Part shown: piece after piece, positions 7,752 to 15,686 of the stretch
Position numbering within the stretch: the stretch's first letter is position 1
Layout of the letters: every line of letters starts with the position of its first letter
DNA from: Streptomyces sp. JJ38
Lineage (GTDB): Bacteria > Actinomycetota > Actinomycetes > Streptomycetales > Streptomycetaceae
Length of the DNA stretch: 64,000 bases
Direction: 5' to 3'
Assembly (NCBI RefSeq): GCF_019303475.1
Contig: NZ_JABLSI010000006.1
Coordinates: forward strand, 125,473 to 189,472
Position numbers and translations under genes: made by a program
Notes under the pieces: model-generated
Told to the model about the DNA's origin: nothing
Seen by the model: only the letters and a program-made list of their open reading frames with translations
Databases searched by the model: none

Positions 7752-8552
7752 TCACCGTACGCGGGAAACGGGCGTGCGGTCAGCCTTTCCGGGGCCGCAG
7801 GACCAGTGGTAGAGGGTCATCGCGACGCTGGTCGCCAGGTTGTAGCTGGAGACGTTCGGGCGCATCGGCAGGGCCAGCAGGTGGTCGGCCCGGGCCTTCA
7901 GCTCCGCCGAGACCCCGTGCCGCTCGGTGCCGAAGGCCAGCACCGCGTCGTCGGGGACGACGGACCCGCGCAGGTCGGCGCCCTCCGGGTCCAGCACGTA
8001 CAGCGGCCCCGGCGGCAGCTCCTTCGGCGTCACCCGCTCCACGGCCGTCGCGTAGTGCAGGCCCGCACCGCCCCGCACGGCCGCCGGATGCCACGGGTCG
8101 GCCGGCCCCGTCGTGACGACGCCGGTGGCGCCCAGCCCCGCCGCGAGCCGGACGACGGCGCCCACGTTGCCCAGGTTGCGCGGGTCCTCCAGCAGCACCA
8201 CGGGCGCGCTCCGGGGCCGGGCCCGCAGAGCCGCCAGGTTGGCCTCCCGGCCCCGGCGGACGGCCAGTGCGGCCACCCCGGTCGGATGCGGCCTGGGCAC
8301 CAGCTCCCGCAGCACCCCGCCGTCCACCTCGACCACCCGCCCCGCCAGCTCCTCCGCCACGTCCGGGGCCAGCTCCCCGGCCAGCGCGCGCACGGCCGCC
8401 GCGTCCCGGGCGAGGACGACGCCGACGTCCGCCCCGAACCGCAACGCGTGCTTCACCGCGTGGAAGCCGTCCAGCAGCACGGCCCCGCCCGCCACCGAGG
8501 CCCGCCACGCCCGCACGGCCCGCTCGGCCGCCTCTGTGTTCTCCCTGGTCAC
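7752..8552 (-). CDS. SpoU/TrmH-family RNA 2'-O-methyltransferase
   Basis: 266 aa; a SAM-dependent SPOUT enzyme likely to methylate rRNA or tRNA ribose. The three SPOUT motifs are seen: LLEDPRNLGNVGAVVR, LAFGTERHGVS and LPMRPNVSSYNLATSVAMTLY, which build the knotted SAM site. An N-terminal L30e-like substrate-binding segment precedes them. The GTG start (8552) overlaps the stop of the upstream P450 gene by 4 nt (GTGA), so the two are translationally coupled although their functions look unrelated. The substrate base cannot be told from the sequence. Confidence 0.85.
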   Translation of the reverse strand: MTRENTEAAERAVRAWRASVAGGAVLLDGFHAVKHALRFGADVGVVLARDAAAVRALAGELAPDVAEELAGRVVEVDGGVLRELVPRPHPTGVAALAVRRGREANLAALRARPRSAPVVLLEDPRNLGNVGAVVRLAAGLGATGVVTTGPADPWHPAAVRGGAGLHYATAVERVTPKELPPGPLYVLDPEGADLRGSVVPDDAVLAFGTERHGVSAELKARADHLLALPMRPNVSSYNLATSVAMTLYHWSCGPGKADRTPVSRVR

Positions 8553-9760
8553 CGGGCCAGGTTACTGAGCACCATCCCGCTGCGCGGACGGGTGGGAATC
8601 CGGCCCAGCGGGATCGTCAGGTCCTGCGACGGCACCGCGTAGGACAGCTCCGCCAGCCGGGCCGCCACCGCGGCGATCAGCGAGCGCGTCGCCGACTCAC
8701 CGGGGCAGCGGTGGCCCGACTCCGGATCGCCGCCGCCCTGCGGCACCAGCAGCCGCGGGTCGACACCGCCGCCCAGAAAGCGGTCCGGGCGGAAGATGTA
8801 CGGGTCGCCCCACAGCGCCCGCTCGTGGTTCTGCCCGTACAGGTCCAGCAGCAGCAACGAGCCGTACGGGATCGGCTCCCCGTGCCACGTCAGGTCCGTC
8901 ACCGCCCGCCCGGCCACGAACGGCGCGAACGGATAGAAGCGCCGCACCTCGTCCGCGAAGGCGTACGCGTACGCCGCCTCCCCCAGCCGCTCCCGGTGCC
9001 GCGGCCATCGGTGCAGGGCGTGCGCCGCGAACGCCGCGTACCAGGCCACGGCGGCCGTCGGCCGCAGCACGTTCAGCACCTCGACGGCCGCCACGTGCGG
9101 CTCCAGCGGCTCCCCGTCCGCGTTGCGGTGTGTCGCGATCCGCTCCAGCGCCGACCCCCGCGGCGTCTCCACCTCACCCGAACGGACGCCCTCGACCAGC
9201 TCCACCAGCCACGCCTCGCGCTCCACCCGCGCCTTCCGCCCACGCCAGTGCCGGGGCCCGGCCGTCGCGAAGCCGTCCACCATGGCCAGCAGGTCCGCCG
9301 CCAGCGGGCGCGCCTCGTGCCCGGCCAGCGGCACCCCCGCCCACCGGGCCACGGCCAGCGTGAGCACGACCCCGGCCTCGTCGAAGAGCACGATCCTGCC
9401 GTCACCCAGCCACCCCGGCAACGCCTCCTCCCACGCCGCCGCGAAGCCCTCCGCCAGCGCCTCCACCCGCTCCGGCGGGGAGACCACGTCCATCAGCAGC
9501 GCCTTGCGCTCCCGGTGCGCCTCCCCGTCCAGCGACTGCACCCCGCCGCGCCCGAACAGCGTCGCCATCACCGGCTCCGGGAGCGCCGCCCGCCGCGCCA
9601 CGTGCCGGTCGTCGTAGAAGAACCGCACCGCCTCCGGGCCCCGCAGCCCCACCGCCGGGTGGCCCAGCAGCCGGGTGCGGACGACGGGACCGGTGTGGGT
9701 CCGCCACCGGTCCGGCAACCATGCGTAACCTTCGGCGGCGAGGGCGAGAGTGCTGTCCAT
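8549..9760 (-). CDS. CYP152-family cytochrome P450 (fatty-acid peroxygenase)
   Basis: 403 aa, ATG 9760. The heme loop QGGGDPESGHRCPGE (Cys352) and the Arg233-Pro234 pair, which replaces the acid-alcohol pair of ordinary P450s, are the marks of CYP152 peroxygenases such as B. subtilis CypC and OleT. These use H2O2 and bind the fatty-acid carboxylate with the Arg. At the position that decides chemistry the protein has Gln75 (GVQSLDGEAHRERK), as in the hydroxylases, not the His of the OleT decarboxylase; hydroxylation is therefore the better guess. Coupled by a GTGA overlap to the SpoU methylase. Confidence 0.87.
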   Translation of the reverse strand: MDSTLALAAEGYAWLPDRWRTHTGPVVRTRLLGHPAVGLRGPEAVRFFYDDRHVARRAALPEPVMATLFGRGGVQSLDGEAHRERKALLMDVVSPPERVEALAEGFAAAWEEALPGWLGDGRIVLFDEAGVVLTLAVARWAGVPLAGHEARPLAADLLAMVDGFATAGPRHWRGRKARVEREAWLVELVEGVRSGEVETPRGSALERIATHRNADGEPLEPHVAAVEVLNVLRPTAAVAWYAAFAAHALHRWPRHRERLGEAAYAYAFADEVRRFYPFAPFVAGRAVTDLTWHGEPIPYGSLLLLDLYGQNHERALWGDPYIFRPDRFLGGGVDPRLLVPQGGGDPESGHRCPGESATRSLIAAVAARLAELSYAVPSQDLTIPLGRIPTRPRSGMVLSNLAR

Positions 9761-9886
9761 GGCGCCTTCGGTTGCCCGCACCGCCCCCACCGAAACGGCA
9801 ACCGCGATGAGTTTCCGCCGACCGGGGCGTCCAATCCCGCGACGGCACCGCACGCGCGGTACCCGGCACACCGAGGAGCACACCCC

Positions 9887-10447
9887 ATGCGCAAGATCGT
9901 CAACGCCACGTACATGACGCTCGACGGCGACATCACCAACATGCAGTCCTGGCACATGGACTACTTCGGCGAGCAGGCCGAGCAGGCCGCACGCCGGCAG
10001 CTCTTCGAGAGCGAGGCGCTGATCATGGGCCGCGGGACGTACGAGGGCTTCTTCCCCGCCTGGTCCGCGCAGGCCGGCCAGAACGCCTTCGCCGACCGTA
10101 TGAACAGCATGCCGAAGTACGTCGTCTCCAGCACCCTGACCGACCCGGAGTGGACGAACAGCCACGTCATCGCCGACGACGTCGCCGCCCGCATCCGCGC
10201 GCTCAAGGAGGAGGACGGCGGCGGCATCCTCCAGTACGGCTTCGGCGACGTCACCCGGCTGATGCTGGAGCACCGCCTCCTCGACGAGTTCCGGGTGTGG
10301 CTCCACCCCGTCCTCTCCGGCAAGGCCCAGCCCGCCGACCTGCTCTACCGCGACATGGCGAAGGTCGACTTCGAGCTCACCGGCACCGAGACCCACTCCA
10401 CCGGCCTCGTCATCCTCACCTACGCCCCGAAGTACGCCCGCCGATGA
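9887..10447 (+). CDS. RibD C-terminal/dihydrofolate reductase-like protein
   Basis: 186 aa. The N-terminus MRKIVNATYMTLDGDITNMQ and the later EALIMGRGTYEGF and GDVTRLMLEHRLLDEFRVWLHPVL are standard for the small DHFR/RibD-fold reductase family, which binds NADPH; substrates are mostly unknown. ATG 9887 is preceded by GAGGAGCACACCCC. The stop overlaps the start of the next gene by 4 nt (ATGA), indicating one operon with the AHSA1 gene. Divergent from the P450 gene. Confidence 0.85.
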   Translation: MRKIVNATYMTLDGDITNMQSWHMDYFGEQAEQAARRQLFESEALIMGRGTYEGFFPAWSAQAGQNAFADRMNSMPKYVVSSTLTDPEWTNSHVIADDVAARIRALKEEDGGGILQYGFGDVTRLMLEHRLLDEFRVWLHPVLSGKAQPADLLYRDMAKVDFELTGTETHSTGLVILTYAPKYARR

Positions 10448-10923
10448 CCCACACCACCCACACCACCCGGACCACCGGCCACGTCGCCGCCCCGCGCCCC
10501 GACGTCTACCGCGCCCTGCTCGACCCGGCGGCCATCCCCCGCTGGCGCGTCCCGGCGGGCATGAGCTGCCGCGTGCACACCTTCGAGCCTCACGAGGGCG
10601 GCGCCTTCCGCGTCTCCCTCACCTACGACGACCCGGCGAGCACCTCCGGCAAGTCGACCGCGCGCACCGACACCTACCACGGCCGCTTCACCCGGCTCGT
10701 GCCGGACGGGGAAGTCGTGGAGGAGATGGAGTTCGAGACCGAGGACCCGGCGTTCCAGGGCCTGATGACGATCACGACCACGCTCACCGACGCCCCAGGC
10801 GGCGGCACCGACGTCAGCGTGCTGCACACCGGCCTCCCCGAGGCCGTCGCCCCCGCCGACAACGAGACCGGCATGCGCATGGCCCTCGACAACCTCGCCC
10901 GCCTCCTGGAGCACCCAGGGTGA
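10444..10923 (+). CDS. SRPBCC/AHSA1-family protein
   Basis: 159 aa. Helix-grip START-like fold typical of the AHSA1 group: N-terminal VAAPRPDVYRALLDPAAIPRW, a middle DTYHGRFTRLVPDGEVVEEMEFE and a C-terminal helix GMRMALDNLARLLE. The family binds hydrophobic ligands or modulates partners; no specific function can be given. The ATGA overlap with the upstream DHFR-like gene suggests cotranscription, a pairing often seen in actinobacteria. The first 12 residues are a His/Thr-rich tract (THTTHTTRTT). Confidence 0.8.
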   Translation: MTHTTHTTRTTGHVAAPRPDVYRALLDPAAIPRWRVPAGMSCRVHTFEPHEGGAFRVSLTYDDPASTSGKSTARTDTYHGRFTRLVPDGEVVEEMEFETEDPAFQGLMTITTTLTDAPGGGTDVSVLHTGLPEAVAPADNETGMRMALDNLARLLEHPG

Positions 10924-10939
10924 GCCCGCCACAGCGCGG

Positions 10940-11557
10940 TCAGAGGCTGCCGAGCAGGCCGTCGAGCGGGGCGGGCACACCGTCGGGATCGAGGGCCTCG
11001 ACGAGGACCCGGCCGTAGTGGATCTTGCGCCCCTTCTTCGTGCCGAGGAAGCGCCGCAACCGCTGCTCCTGCGAGCGGTCACGCTGCGCGGGCTGACGCA
11101 GAAAGCTCTCCAGGGCGCGCTGCTCGCCCTCCGCCCGGACGAGCTCCTCCACCCGCGCCGCACCCAGCGCGCGGATGAGCTCGTCCTCCAGATCCGCCGT
11201 ACAGACGAAGAACCCGCCCTCCGCCGCGCCGGCCCGCTCCAGGCCCCGGGCGTAGTACGGCCGCTCCCGCTCGTCGCACAGCCCCGTCAGGCGCAACCCC
11301 AGGCCGGGCGGGCCCAGCAGCTGCGCGAAGCGCCCGACGCTCATGGCCCCGCCCATCGAGAGCACGCAGACGCCCTCGGCCTCCAGATCCCGCCCCCGGC
11401 TCGCGGCCAGCGCCGCGACGGCCGCGACATCGCTCGGCCCCTCCAGCAGGACGGCCGTCCGGACGGCCAGGCCCGCCGCCAGCTCGCGCGCGGGCCCGCC
11501 GGGCCCACCGGCCGCCCACCCGACGACCGCGTCCCGGAACTCCCCCATGTCACCCAT
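10940..11557 (-). CDS. Stand-alone TOPRIM-domain protein
   Basis: 205 aa, ATG 11557. An OLD-type TOPRIM domain is recognisable: glutamate in AVLLEGPSDVAAVAAL, the hydrophobic strand GVCVLSMGGAMSV, and the acidic loop LTGLCDERERPYYARGL. There is no ABC-type ATPase, so it is not a full OLD nuclease or Gabija protein. The C-terminal half is basic (RLRRFLGTKKGRKIHYGR) and may bind nucleic acid. Proteins like this are common in Streptomyces and uncharacterised. It converges with the AHSA1 gene. Confidence 0.7.
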   Translation of the reverse strand: MGDMGEFRDAVVGWAAGGPGGPARELAAGLAVRTAVLLEGPSDVAAVAALAASRGRDLEAEGVCVLSMGGAMSVGRFAQLLGPPGLGLRLTGLCDERERPYYARGLERAGAAEGGFFVCTADLEDELIRALGAARVEELVRAEGEQRALESFLRQPAQRDRSQEQRLRRFLGTKKGRKIHYGRVLVEALDPDGVPAPLDGLLGSL

Positions 11558-11648
11558 GGCACGAGTCTCCGCCTCTCCCGGCTGTCGCGGTAGCCGGTTT
11601 TCGCCGCTCTCGGCAGTCCGCCGAGGTGCGCGGGACCCGCGCTCGCCG

Positions 11649-12161
11649 ATGTCGCACCGCACGTCGAACGGACTCGCCCATGATGATGCCGTGATTCTTC
11701 TGCGCACCGTGGCGACCGGTCTCCTCGCGGGAGGGGCCTGTGTCCTCATCGTCGAGCCGAGGGGCGAGGGGGTCGACCACCTGCGTCTCGCCCTGCTCAC
11801 CGGGCTGATGATCGGCCAATTCCTCGCACTGCCGGTGGCCCTCGTGGCGGGAGGAGTCGTTGGGTGGCTCGCCAAGGGCAGGGCACGCCCTCGGCAGCGC
11901 CTCGACTCCCCCCTGGGCGGCCTGCTGCTTGCCTGCGGTGTCCTGCTGTTCACTCAGGCCTGGATGGTGCTGGAGTGGTTGGACGTGGATCTCCCTCCGG
12001 ACGGGATCGGCGATCCGGACGGGGAAGTGGGCATCGGGCTGATGTCCGGCGCCTCCGGGACGCTGATGGCTCTGCTCGGCCTGGCGCTGCTGAGGAAGGG
12101 GCTCACGGCCTCTCGCAGCGCTGCGGCCCGTCCCGCACCTGCCGGATCTCCTCCTCGGTGA
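11649..12161 (+). CDS. Small membrane protein of unknown function
   Basis: 170 aa. Four hydrophobic segments can be seen: ILLRTVATGLLAGGACVLIV, LALLTGLMIGQFLALPVALV, GGLLLACGVLLFTQAWMVLE and GLMSGASGTLMALLGLALLR, so it is probably a four-helix inner-membrane protein. The acidic loop DLPPDGIGDPDGEVG lies between the last two. No family recognised. ATG 11649 is the chosen start; GTG 11691, directly before the first helix, is an equally good choice. No clear operon partner. Confidence 0.55.
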   Translation: MSHRTSNGLAHDDAVILLRTVATGLLAGGACVLIVEPRGEGVDHLRLALLTGLMIGQFLALPVALVAGGVVGWLAKGRARPRQRLDSPLGGLLLACGVLLFTQAWMVLEWLDVDLPPDGIGDPDGEVGIGLMSGASGTLMALLGLALLRKGLTASRSAAARPAPAGSPPR

Positions 12162-12228
12162 TCGGGCCGTGCTCCTCCTCGGCCACCGCGAGCCGTTGAT
12201 CGCGGCCTCCCGAGCCCGGCGTCAGGGC

Positions 12229-12603
12229 TCAGACGGCCATGACCTGCACGTCGTACTGGGGCATCCACTTGTCACGGGTGACGAGGATCAGCCCTTCGAC
12301 CTGCGCCTGGGCAATCAGTACCCGGTCGAAGGGGTCCCTGTGGTGCCCCGGCAGCCGCCCTGCCCGGACCCCGTGCCCGGCGGTGATCGGCAGGCTGCGG
12401 AACTGGCTGTCGCGGACCCGCTCCGCGAGGTCGTCCGGGCCGACCAGCTTGCCCAGCGACTGCTTGATCGCGATCTCCCAGGGGGTCACGGCGCTGACGT
12501 ACACATGGGGCTCGACTTCGAGGAGATCCTTGACTTCCCCGGAGAGCTCGGGAGAGTCCTCAAGCCACCACAGGACGATGTGCGTATCGAGCAGAAGCCT
12601 CAT
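12229..12603 (-). CDS. vapC: VapC-family PIN-domain toxin
   Basis: 124 aa, a Mg-dependent PIN ribonuclease that would cut a specific RNA. Acidic active-site positions are present: LLLDTHIVLWW (Asp6), PWEIAIKQSLGKL (Glu) and DPFDRVLIAQAQ (Asp). The C-terminal strand LILVTRDKWMPQY completes the fold. Its ATG overlaps the antitoxin stop by 4 nt (ATGA), the standard toxin-antitoxin coupling. No defects seen. Confidence 0.9.
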   Translation of the reverse strand: MRLLLDTHIVLWWLEDSPELSGEVKDLLEVEPHVYVSAVTPWEIAIKQSLGKLVGPDDLAERVRDSQFRSLPITAGHGVRAGRLPGHHRDPFDRVLIAQAQVEGLILVTRDKWMPQYDVQVMAV

Positions 12604-12845
12604 CAGCGCATCCCGAAAGCGTCGGCAAGATCATCGGGGAGCTCGTCGAAGTCGTCCCGGATCTTGATCAGCCCGCGCAGCGAACCGCGCCCGCTCCGCC
12701 GCACTCTGGAACGCAGCGGAACGACCTTGGCGACAGGCTCCCCCGCCTTGCTGATCACGACTTCCTCACCACTGGCGACCTGTTCCAAGATGCGCGAGAG
12801 GTGTGTCTTGGCTTCGTGCACGTTGTACTGACGGGCTTCTTCCAT
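12603..12845 (-). CDS. vapB: Phd/YefM-type antitoxin of the VapBC pair
   Basis: 80 aa. N-terminal Phd/YefM fold, YNVHEAKTHLSRILEQVASG then EEVVISKAGEPVAKVVPL, binds operator DNA; the acidic C-terminus DDFDELPDDLADAFGMR should wrap the toxin. ATG 12845 chosen because the domain starts right after it. The unit is probably autoregulated from the short gap before 12889. It lies directly downstream of the winged-helix gene, both on the minus strand. Confidence 0.88.
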   Translation of the reverse strand: MEEARQYNVHEAKTHLSRILEQVASGEEVVISKAGEPVAKVVPLRSRVRRSGRGSLRGLIKIRDDFDELPDDLADAFGMR

Positions 12846-12888
12846 CGCTGCCTCGCATAGAGATCCGCCCACTGGACTAAGCGCTGGA

Positions 12889-13866
12889 CTAAGCATAGCG
12901 CCGCCCTCGCCCACGCGTGCCGGATGCGGCGCGGGCCGCCTCGAAGGCGGCGCGGGCCTTGGCGGCGCCGGGTGGGAGCCCGGGGCCCGGGTCCGGCGGC
13001 GGGGTGAGGCCCGCGCAGCCCCGGCAGATGCCGGAGAGCTGGCCCCGGGGCAGCGGATCGCAGCACTCGGCGCACTCCGCCAGCGGTGGCGGGGGCGGCG
13101 CCGGGGGGCCGGGCGGCTCCGGCGGGGCGACGGGCGCGGGCAGCTTCTCCCGCAACCGGTGCGCCAACAGCTTCGCCGGGGCGTACACCCGGCCGGGCAG
13201 CCCGGCCGTCATCGCCTCCCGGAACTCGGCCAGGCTCACGCCTCTCGCCAGCCACTCCCGCGCCAGCGGCGCCAGCCGCGCCGCCTCGGCCAGGCCCAGC
13301 CGCAGCCTGGGCTCCGCCCGCCCGACGTCCACCAACGCCCGCACGGCGGCCCCGTCCGGCTCCGGACCGGGCGCCGGTTCCGGCTCCGCGTCCGGCGCCG
13401 CTTCGGACGCGGGCTCGGGGCGGGGAGGGTGGTGGGTGTTCTCCCCGTTGTTCTCAAGGGGTTGCTCGCCGAGCGCCTGCTCCGGCGGCGGGCCGACCGG
13501 CGGGTCCTGGTCACTCGGCGGCTGCCCGGCGGTGCAGGCGGCGAACGCGGCGTCCACCTCCTCGGCCGTCCTCAGCGCCGTGTTGGACACCAGCACGACC
13601 GTCCGCCACCGCCCGCTCTCGGCGCACTGGAGGTGCCGGGTGTGGACGTATCCCTCTTCGGTGAGCTGACCGCGCGCCTTGCGGACGGCCATCCGACCCT
13701 CGGGCATCCTCTCCGCGAGCGAGGTCAACGTCTCGCGGGAGTCCGCGGGCAGCGACAACGCCCAGCTCAGCAGGCGGACGGCCGTCCCGTTCAGACGCGG
13801 GTTGCGGATGAGTTCGTTCGGAATCTGCGAGTAGAAGCGCGTCGGCGCGCTAACATGCCGGAGCAT
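12889..13866 (-). CDS. Winged-helix protein with C-terminal zinc-ribbon-like motif
   Basis: 325 aa. Residues about 8-95 (FYSQIPNELIRNPRLNGTAV, SLAERMPEGRMAVRKARGQL, EEGYVHTRH) resemble the winged-helix domain of replication-initiator and MarR-annotated Streptomyces proteins. A Pro/Glu-rich linker follows (about 115-170), then a helical segment, and then CAECCDPLPRGQLSGICRGC, which looks like a small zinc ribbon. Such proteins are frequent in Streptomyces, some on plasmids or integrated elements; no function is proven. It precedes VapBC on the same strand. Confidence 0.65.
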   Translation of the reverse strand: MLRHVSAPTRFYSQIPNELIRNPRLNGTAVRLLSWALSLPADSRETLTSLAERMPEGRMAVRKARGQLTEEGYVHTRHLQCAESGRWRTVVLVSNTALRTAEEVDAAFAACTAGQPPSDQDPPVGPPPEQALGEQPLENNGENTHHPPRPEPASEAAPDAEPEPAPGPEPDGAAVRALVDVGRAEPRLRLGLAEAARLAPLAREWLARGVSLAEFREAMTAGLPGRVYAPAKLLAHRLREKLPAPVAPPEPPGPPAPPPPPLAECAECCDPLPRGQLSGICRGCAGLTPPPDPGPGLPPGAAKARAAFEAARAASGTRGRGRRYA

Positions 13867-14017
13867 CCCAGGGCCTCCTAGTGACCTTGGCGATGAAGGC
13901 CCTCAACCGGTGTGGCTAGCACCGTTGTTGGGGGCCGCCTTCTTTGCGGACGGAACGTGGTACTGAGGTCACGTTATTCCACAAAGTAACCGGCAAGTGC
14001 CACTCGGTCACGAACGG

Positions 14018-14236
14018 TCAAATACCGCCCCGACTGCGACGATTCAGCTCACGAAGACGGGCCGAGAGCCGCTCGTCCGGTGTCGCCGCCCGGAGGAGAT
14101 CCGGTGGGCAGTCCCACTCCCGCCCGCCCAGCAGCGGCCGGAGCTGGACATACGCCCCGCCGTGGGCCATGACCTCCCCCACCCGGCCGTCCCGCGTGTC
14201 CACCGCGCACGCCCCGCGCGGCGGCGGCGCCGTCAC
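14018..14236 (-). CDS. Small conserved Streptomyces protein (72 aa)
   Basis: Starts at GTG 14236, overlapping the stop of the gene above it by 4 nt (GTGA). Contains GACAVDTRDGRVGEVMAHGG and QLRPLLGGREWDCPP, a pattern I know from small proteins next to XRE/DUF397 genes in Streptomyces, but no function is assigned. Probably cytoplasmic; no membrane segment. Divergent from the XRE regulator at 14584. Confidence 0.65.
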   Translation of the reverse strand: MTAPPPRGACAVDTRDGRVGEVMAHGGAYVQLRPLLGGREWDCPPDLLRAATPDERLSARLRELNRRSRGGI

Positions 14237-14466
14237 AGCCCCTCCCGCTGCCGCAGGGCGACGACGAGCCGGCGCACCGTCTCCAGGTTGCACCGCCCCA
14301 GGTCGATCAACGGCGCCGGCTCGCTCCCCGCCGCCGACACCGGGTCGATCCGCAGCGACGGCAACACCACCGCCGACTTGCGCAGTTGCTCCCGGAGATC
14401 GTTCGCCGCCTCCTCCGCCTCCCGCAGCCGCGCCAGCGCGTTCCGGCGTCCATCGGTCATCGCCAT
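14233..14466 (-). CDS. Small helical protein (77 aa) divergent from the XRE regulator
   Basis: Strongly helical N-terminal half (NALARLREAEEAANDLREQL) that could form a coiled coil, followed by LPSLRIDPVSAAGSEPAPL and a C-terminal helix CNLETVRRLVVALRQREGL. ATG 14466, with ATG 14460 as alternative. It couples to the 72-aa gene downstream and faces the XRE-DUF397 operon head to head, suggesting shared control. Confidence 0.65.
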   Translation of the reverse strand: MAMTDGRRNALARLREAEEAANDLREQLRKSAVVLPSLRIDPVSAAGSEPAPLIDLGRCNLETVRRLVVALRQREGL

Positions 14467-14583
14467 GTGCTCTCTTCACCTTTCACGTTGGGTATCCCCG
14501 TTCAGCACACAGCGTGGTGCCTCGAATCTACGATGTGCAGTGTCAAGCCCTTCAGGACCAGAAGGCTGAAACGAGGCGAACCC

Positions 14584-15411
14584 ATGCCTGCTGCAAAGCC
14601 ACTTGACCCCCGCGCGTCGATGGCCGCTTACCTCGGCTCCAGAGTCCGCAAGCGCCGTGAGGCGCTCGGCTGGACGCAGAGGGAACTGGGCTGCCAGGTC
14701 CACGTCACCCACAACCGCATCGCCCAGATCGAGCTGGCCACCGACCCGCCGCCGAGAGCCCTGGCGGAAGCCATCGACCTGGCCTTGGAGGCCGATGGCG
14801 AGATCACCGACCTCTGGTGGCACATGACCCGTGAGACGTACGTCGACTGGGTGCGCGCGTTCATGGAGAAGCAGGCGCGCGCGGTGAAGATCCTCGAATA
14901 CACAGCTCAGTCTGTACCTGGGCTCCTCCAGACCCCTGCCTATGCGCGAATCACGCTGCGCGAAGGGCTACCCCATCTCAACGAGGAGGAATTGGATCGC
15001 CAGATCGAAGCGCGCATCAGCCGACGTGTCCTGCTGGAGGGGGACGACCCACCGTTTCTCTGGGCAGTGCTCGACCAGGCCGCTCTGCGAAGGCAGGTAG
15101 GCGAGAAGGTCACCATGCACGAACAGTTGAGCCATCTGCTGTCGATGGCGAAACGTCGCCACATCACACTTCAAGTGCTGCCCTTTGAAGCGGAACAGCA
15201 CCCCATCACCGGGGGGTCGCTCACTCTCCTCTCCCTCCCGGACGGCCCGGACGTGGCGTATCTGGAGGGCTACGACAGTGGCGAATTGGTGGAGCTCCCG
15301 GACCGGGTCACCCGATACGCTCACGCGTACGACCTGTTGCAGGTCCACGCACTCCCACCGGCCGCCTCAGAGCGCCTGATCCGGGACACGATGAAGGAGC
15401 AATACGCATGA
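14584..15411 (+). CDS. XRE-family regulator with DUF5753 domain
   Basis: 275 aa. N-terminal XRE HTH (RVRKRREALGWTQRELGCQV, THNRIAQIELATDPPP) followed by the DUF5753 domain with its usual entry motif EYTAQSVPGLLQTPAYAR and later LQVLPFEAEQHPITGGSL. In Streptomyces such regulators (WhiJ-like) act with a partner DUF397 protein to control development or antibiotic production. The stop overlaps the DUF397 start by 4 nt (ATGA), so the partner is right here. Confidence 0.9.
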   Translation: MPAAKPLDPRASMAAYLGSRVRKRREALGWTQRELGCQVHVTHNRIAQIELATDPPPRALAEAIDLALEADGEITDLWWHMTRETYVDWVRAFMEKQARAVKILEYTAQSVPGLLQTPAYARITLREGLPHLNEEELDRQIEARISRRVLLEGDDPPFLWAVLDQAALRRQVGEKVTMHEQLSHLLSMAKRRHITLQVLPFEAEQHPITGGSLTLLSLPDGPDVAYLEGYDSGELVELPDRVTRYAHAYDLLQVHALPPAASERLIRDTMKEQYA

Positions 15412-15686
15412 GCCACAAGCCCCTTGATCTCAGCACTGCCGTTTGGTGTAAGTCCAGCCGCAGCAACAACACGGGTGGCAACTGCGTCGAGGTGGCCCGT
15501 GACTTCCCCGGGGCCGCGAGGTGGCGCAAGTCCAGCCACAGCGACAAGTCCTATGGAGCCTGCGTCGAGGTGGCGGACGGGTGTGAGGGGGTCGTCCCGG
15601 TACGGGACAGCAAGCGGGCCGGGGGCGATGTGCTCGTGTTCCCCGCCGCCGCGTGGGCCGCGTTCGTCGCCGACGTCAGCGCATGA
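15408..15686 (+). CDS. DUF397 protein with a duplicated DUF397 motif
   Basis: 92 aa. The DUF397 signature occurs twice: WCKSSRSNNTGGNCVEVA near residue 13 and WRKSSHSDKSYGACVEVADG near residue 43, followed by the usual VRDSKRAGGDVLVFPAAAW tail. A single copy of about 65 aa is the norm, so the first is an extra repeat. Expected to bind and modulate the XRE protein before it. ATGA overlaps on both sides tie it to the regulator and to the lipoprotein gene. Confidence 0.9.
   Translation: MSHKPLDLSTAVWCKSSRSNNTGGNCVEVARDFPGAARWRKSSHSDKSYGACVEVADGCEGVVPVRDSKRAGGDVLVFPAAAWAAFVADVSA

Noticed and set aside
10940..11557. TOPRIM gene as part of a defence system (OLD nuclease, Gabija or retron)
   Set aside because: There is no ATPase domain, UvrD-like helicase or reverse transcriptase next to it; neighbours are ordinary metabolic genes.
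12229..15686. VapBC, winged-helix protein and XRE-DUF397 genes as an integrated plasmid
   Set aside because: No integrase, tRNA attachment site, Tra or Rep protein, and no direct repeats bounding the stretch were found.
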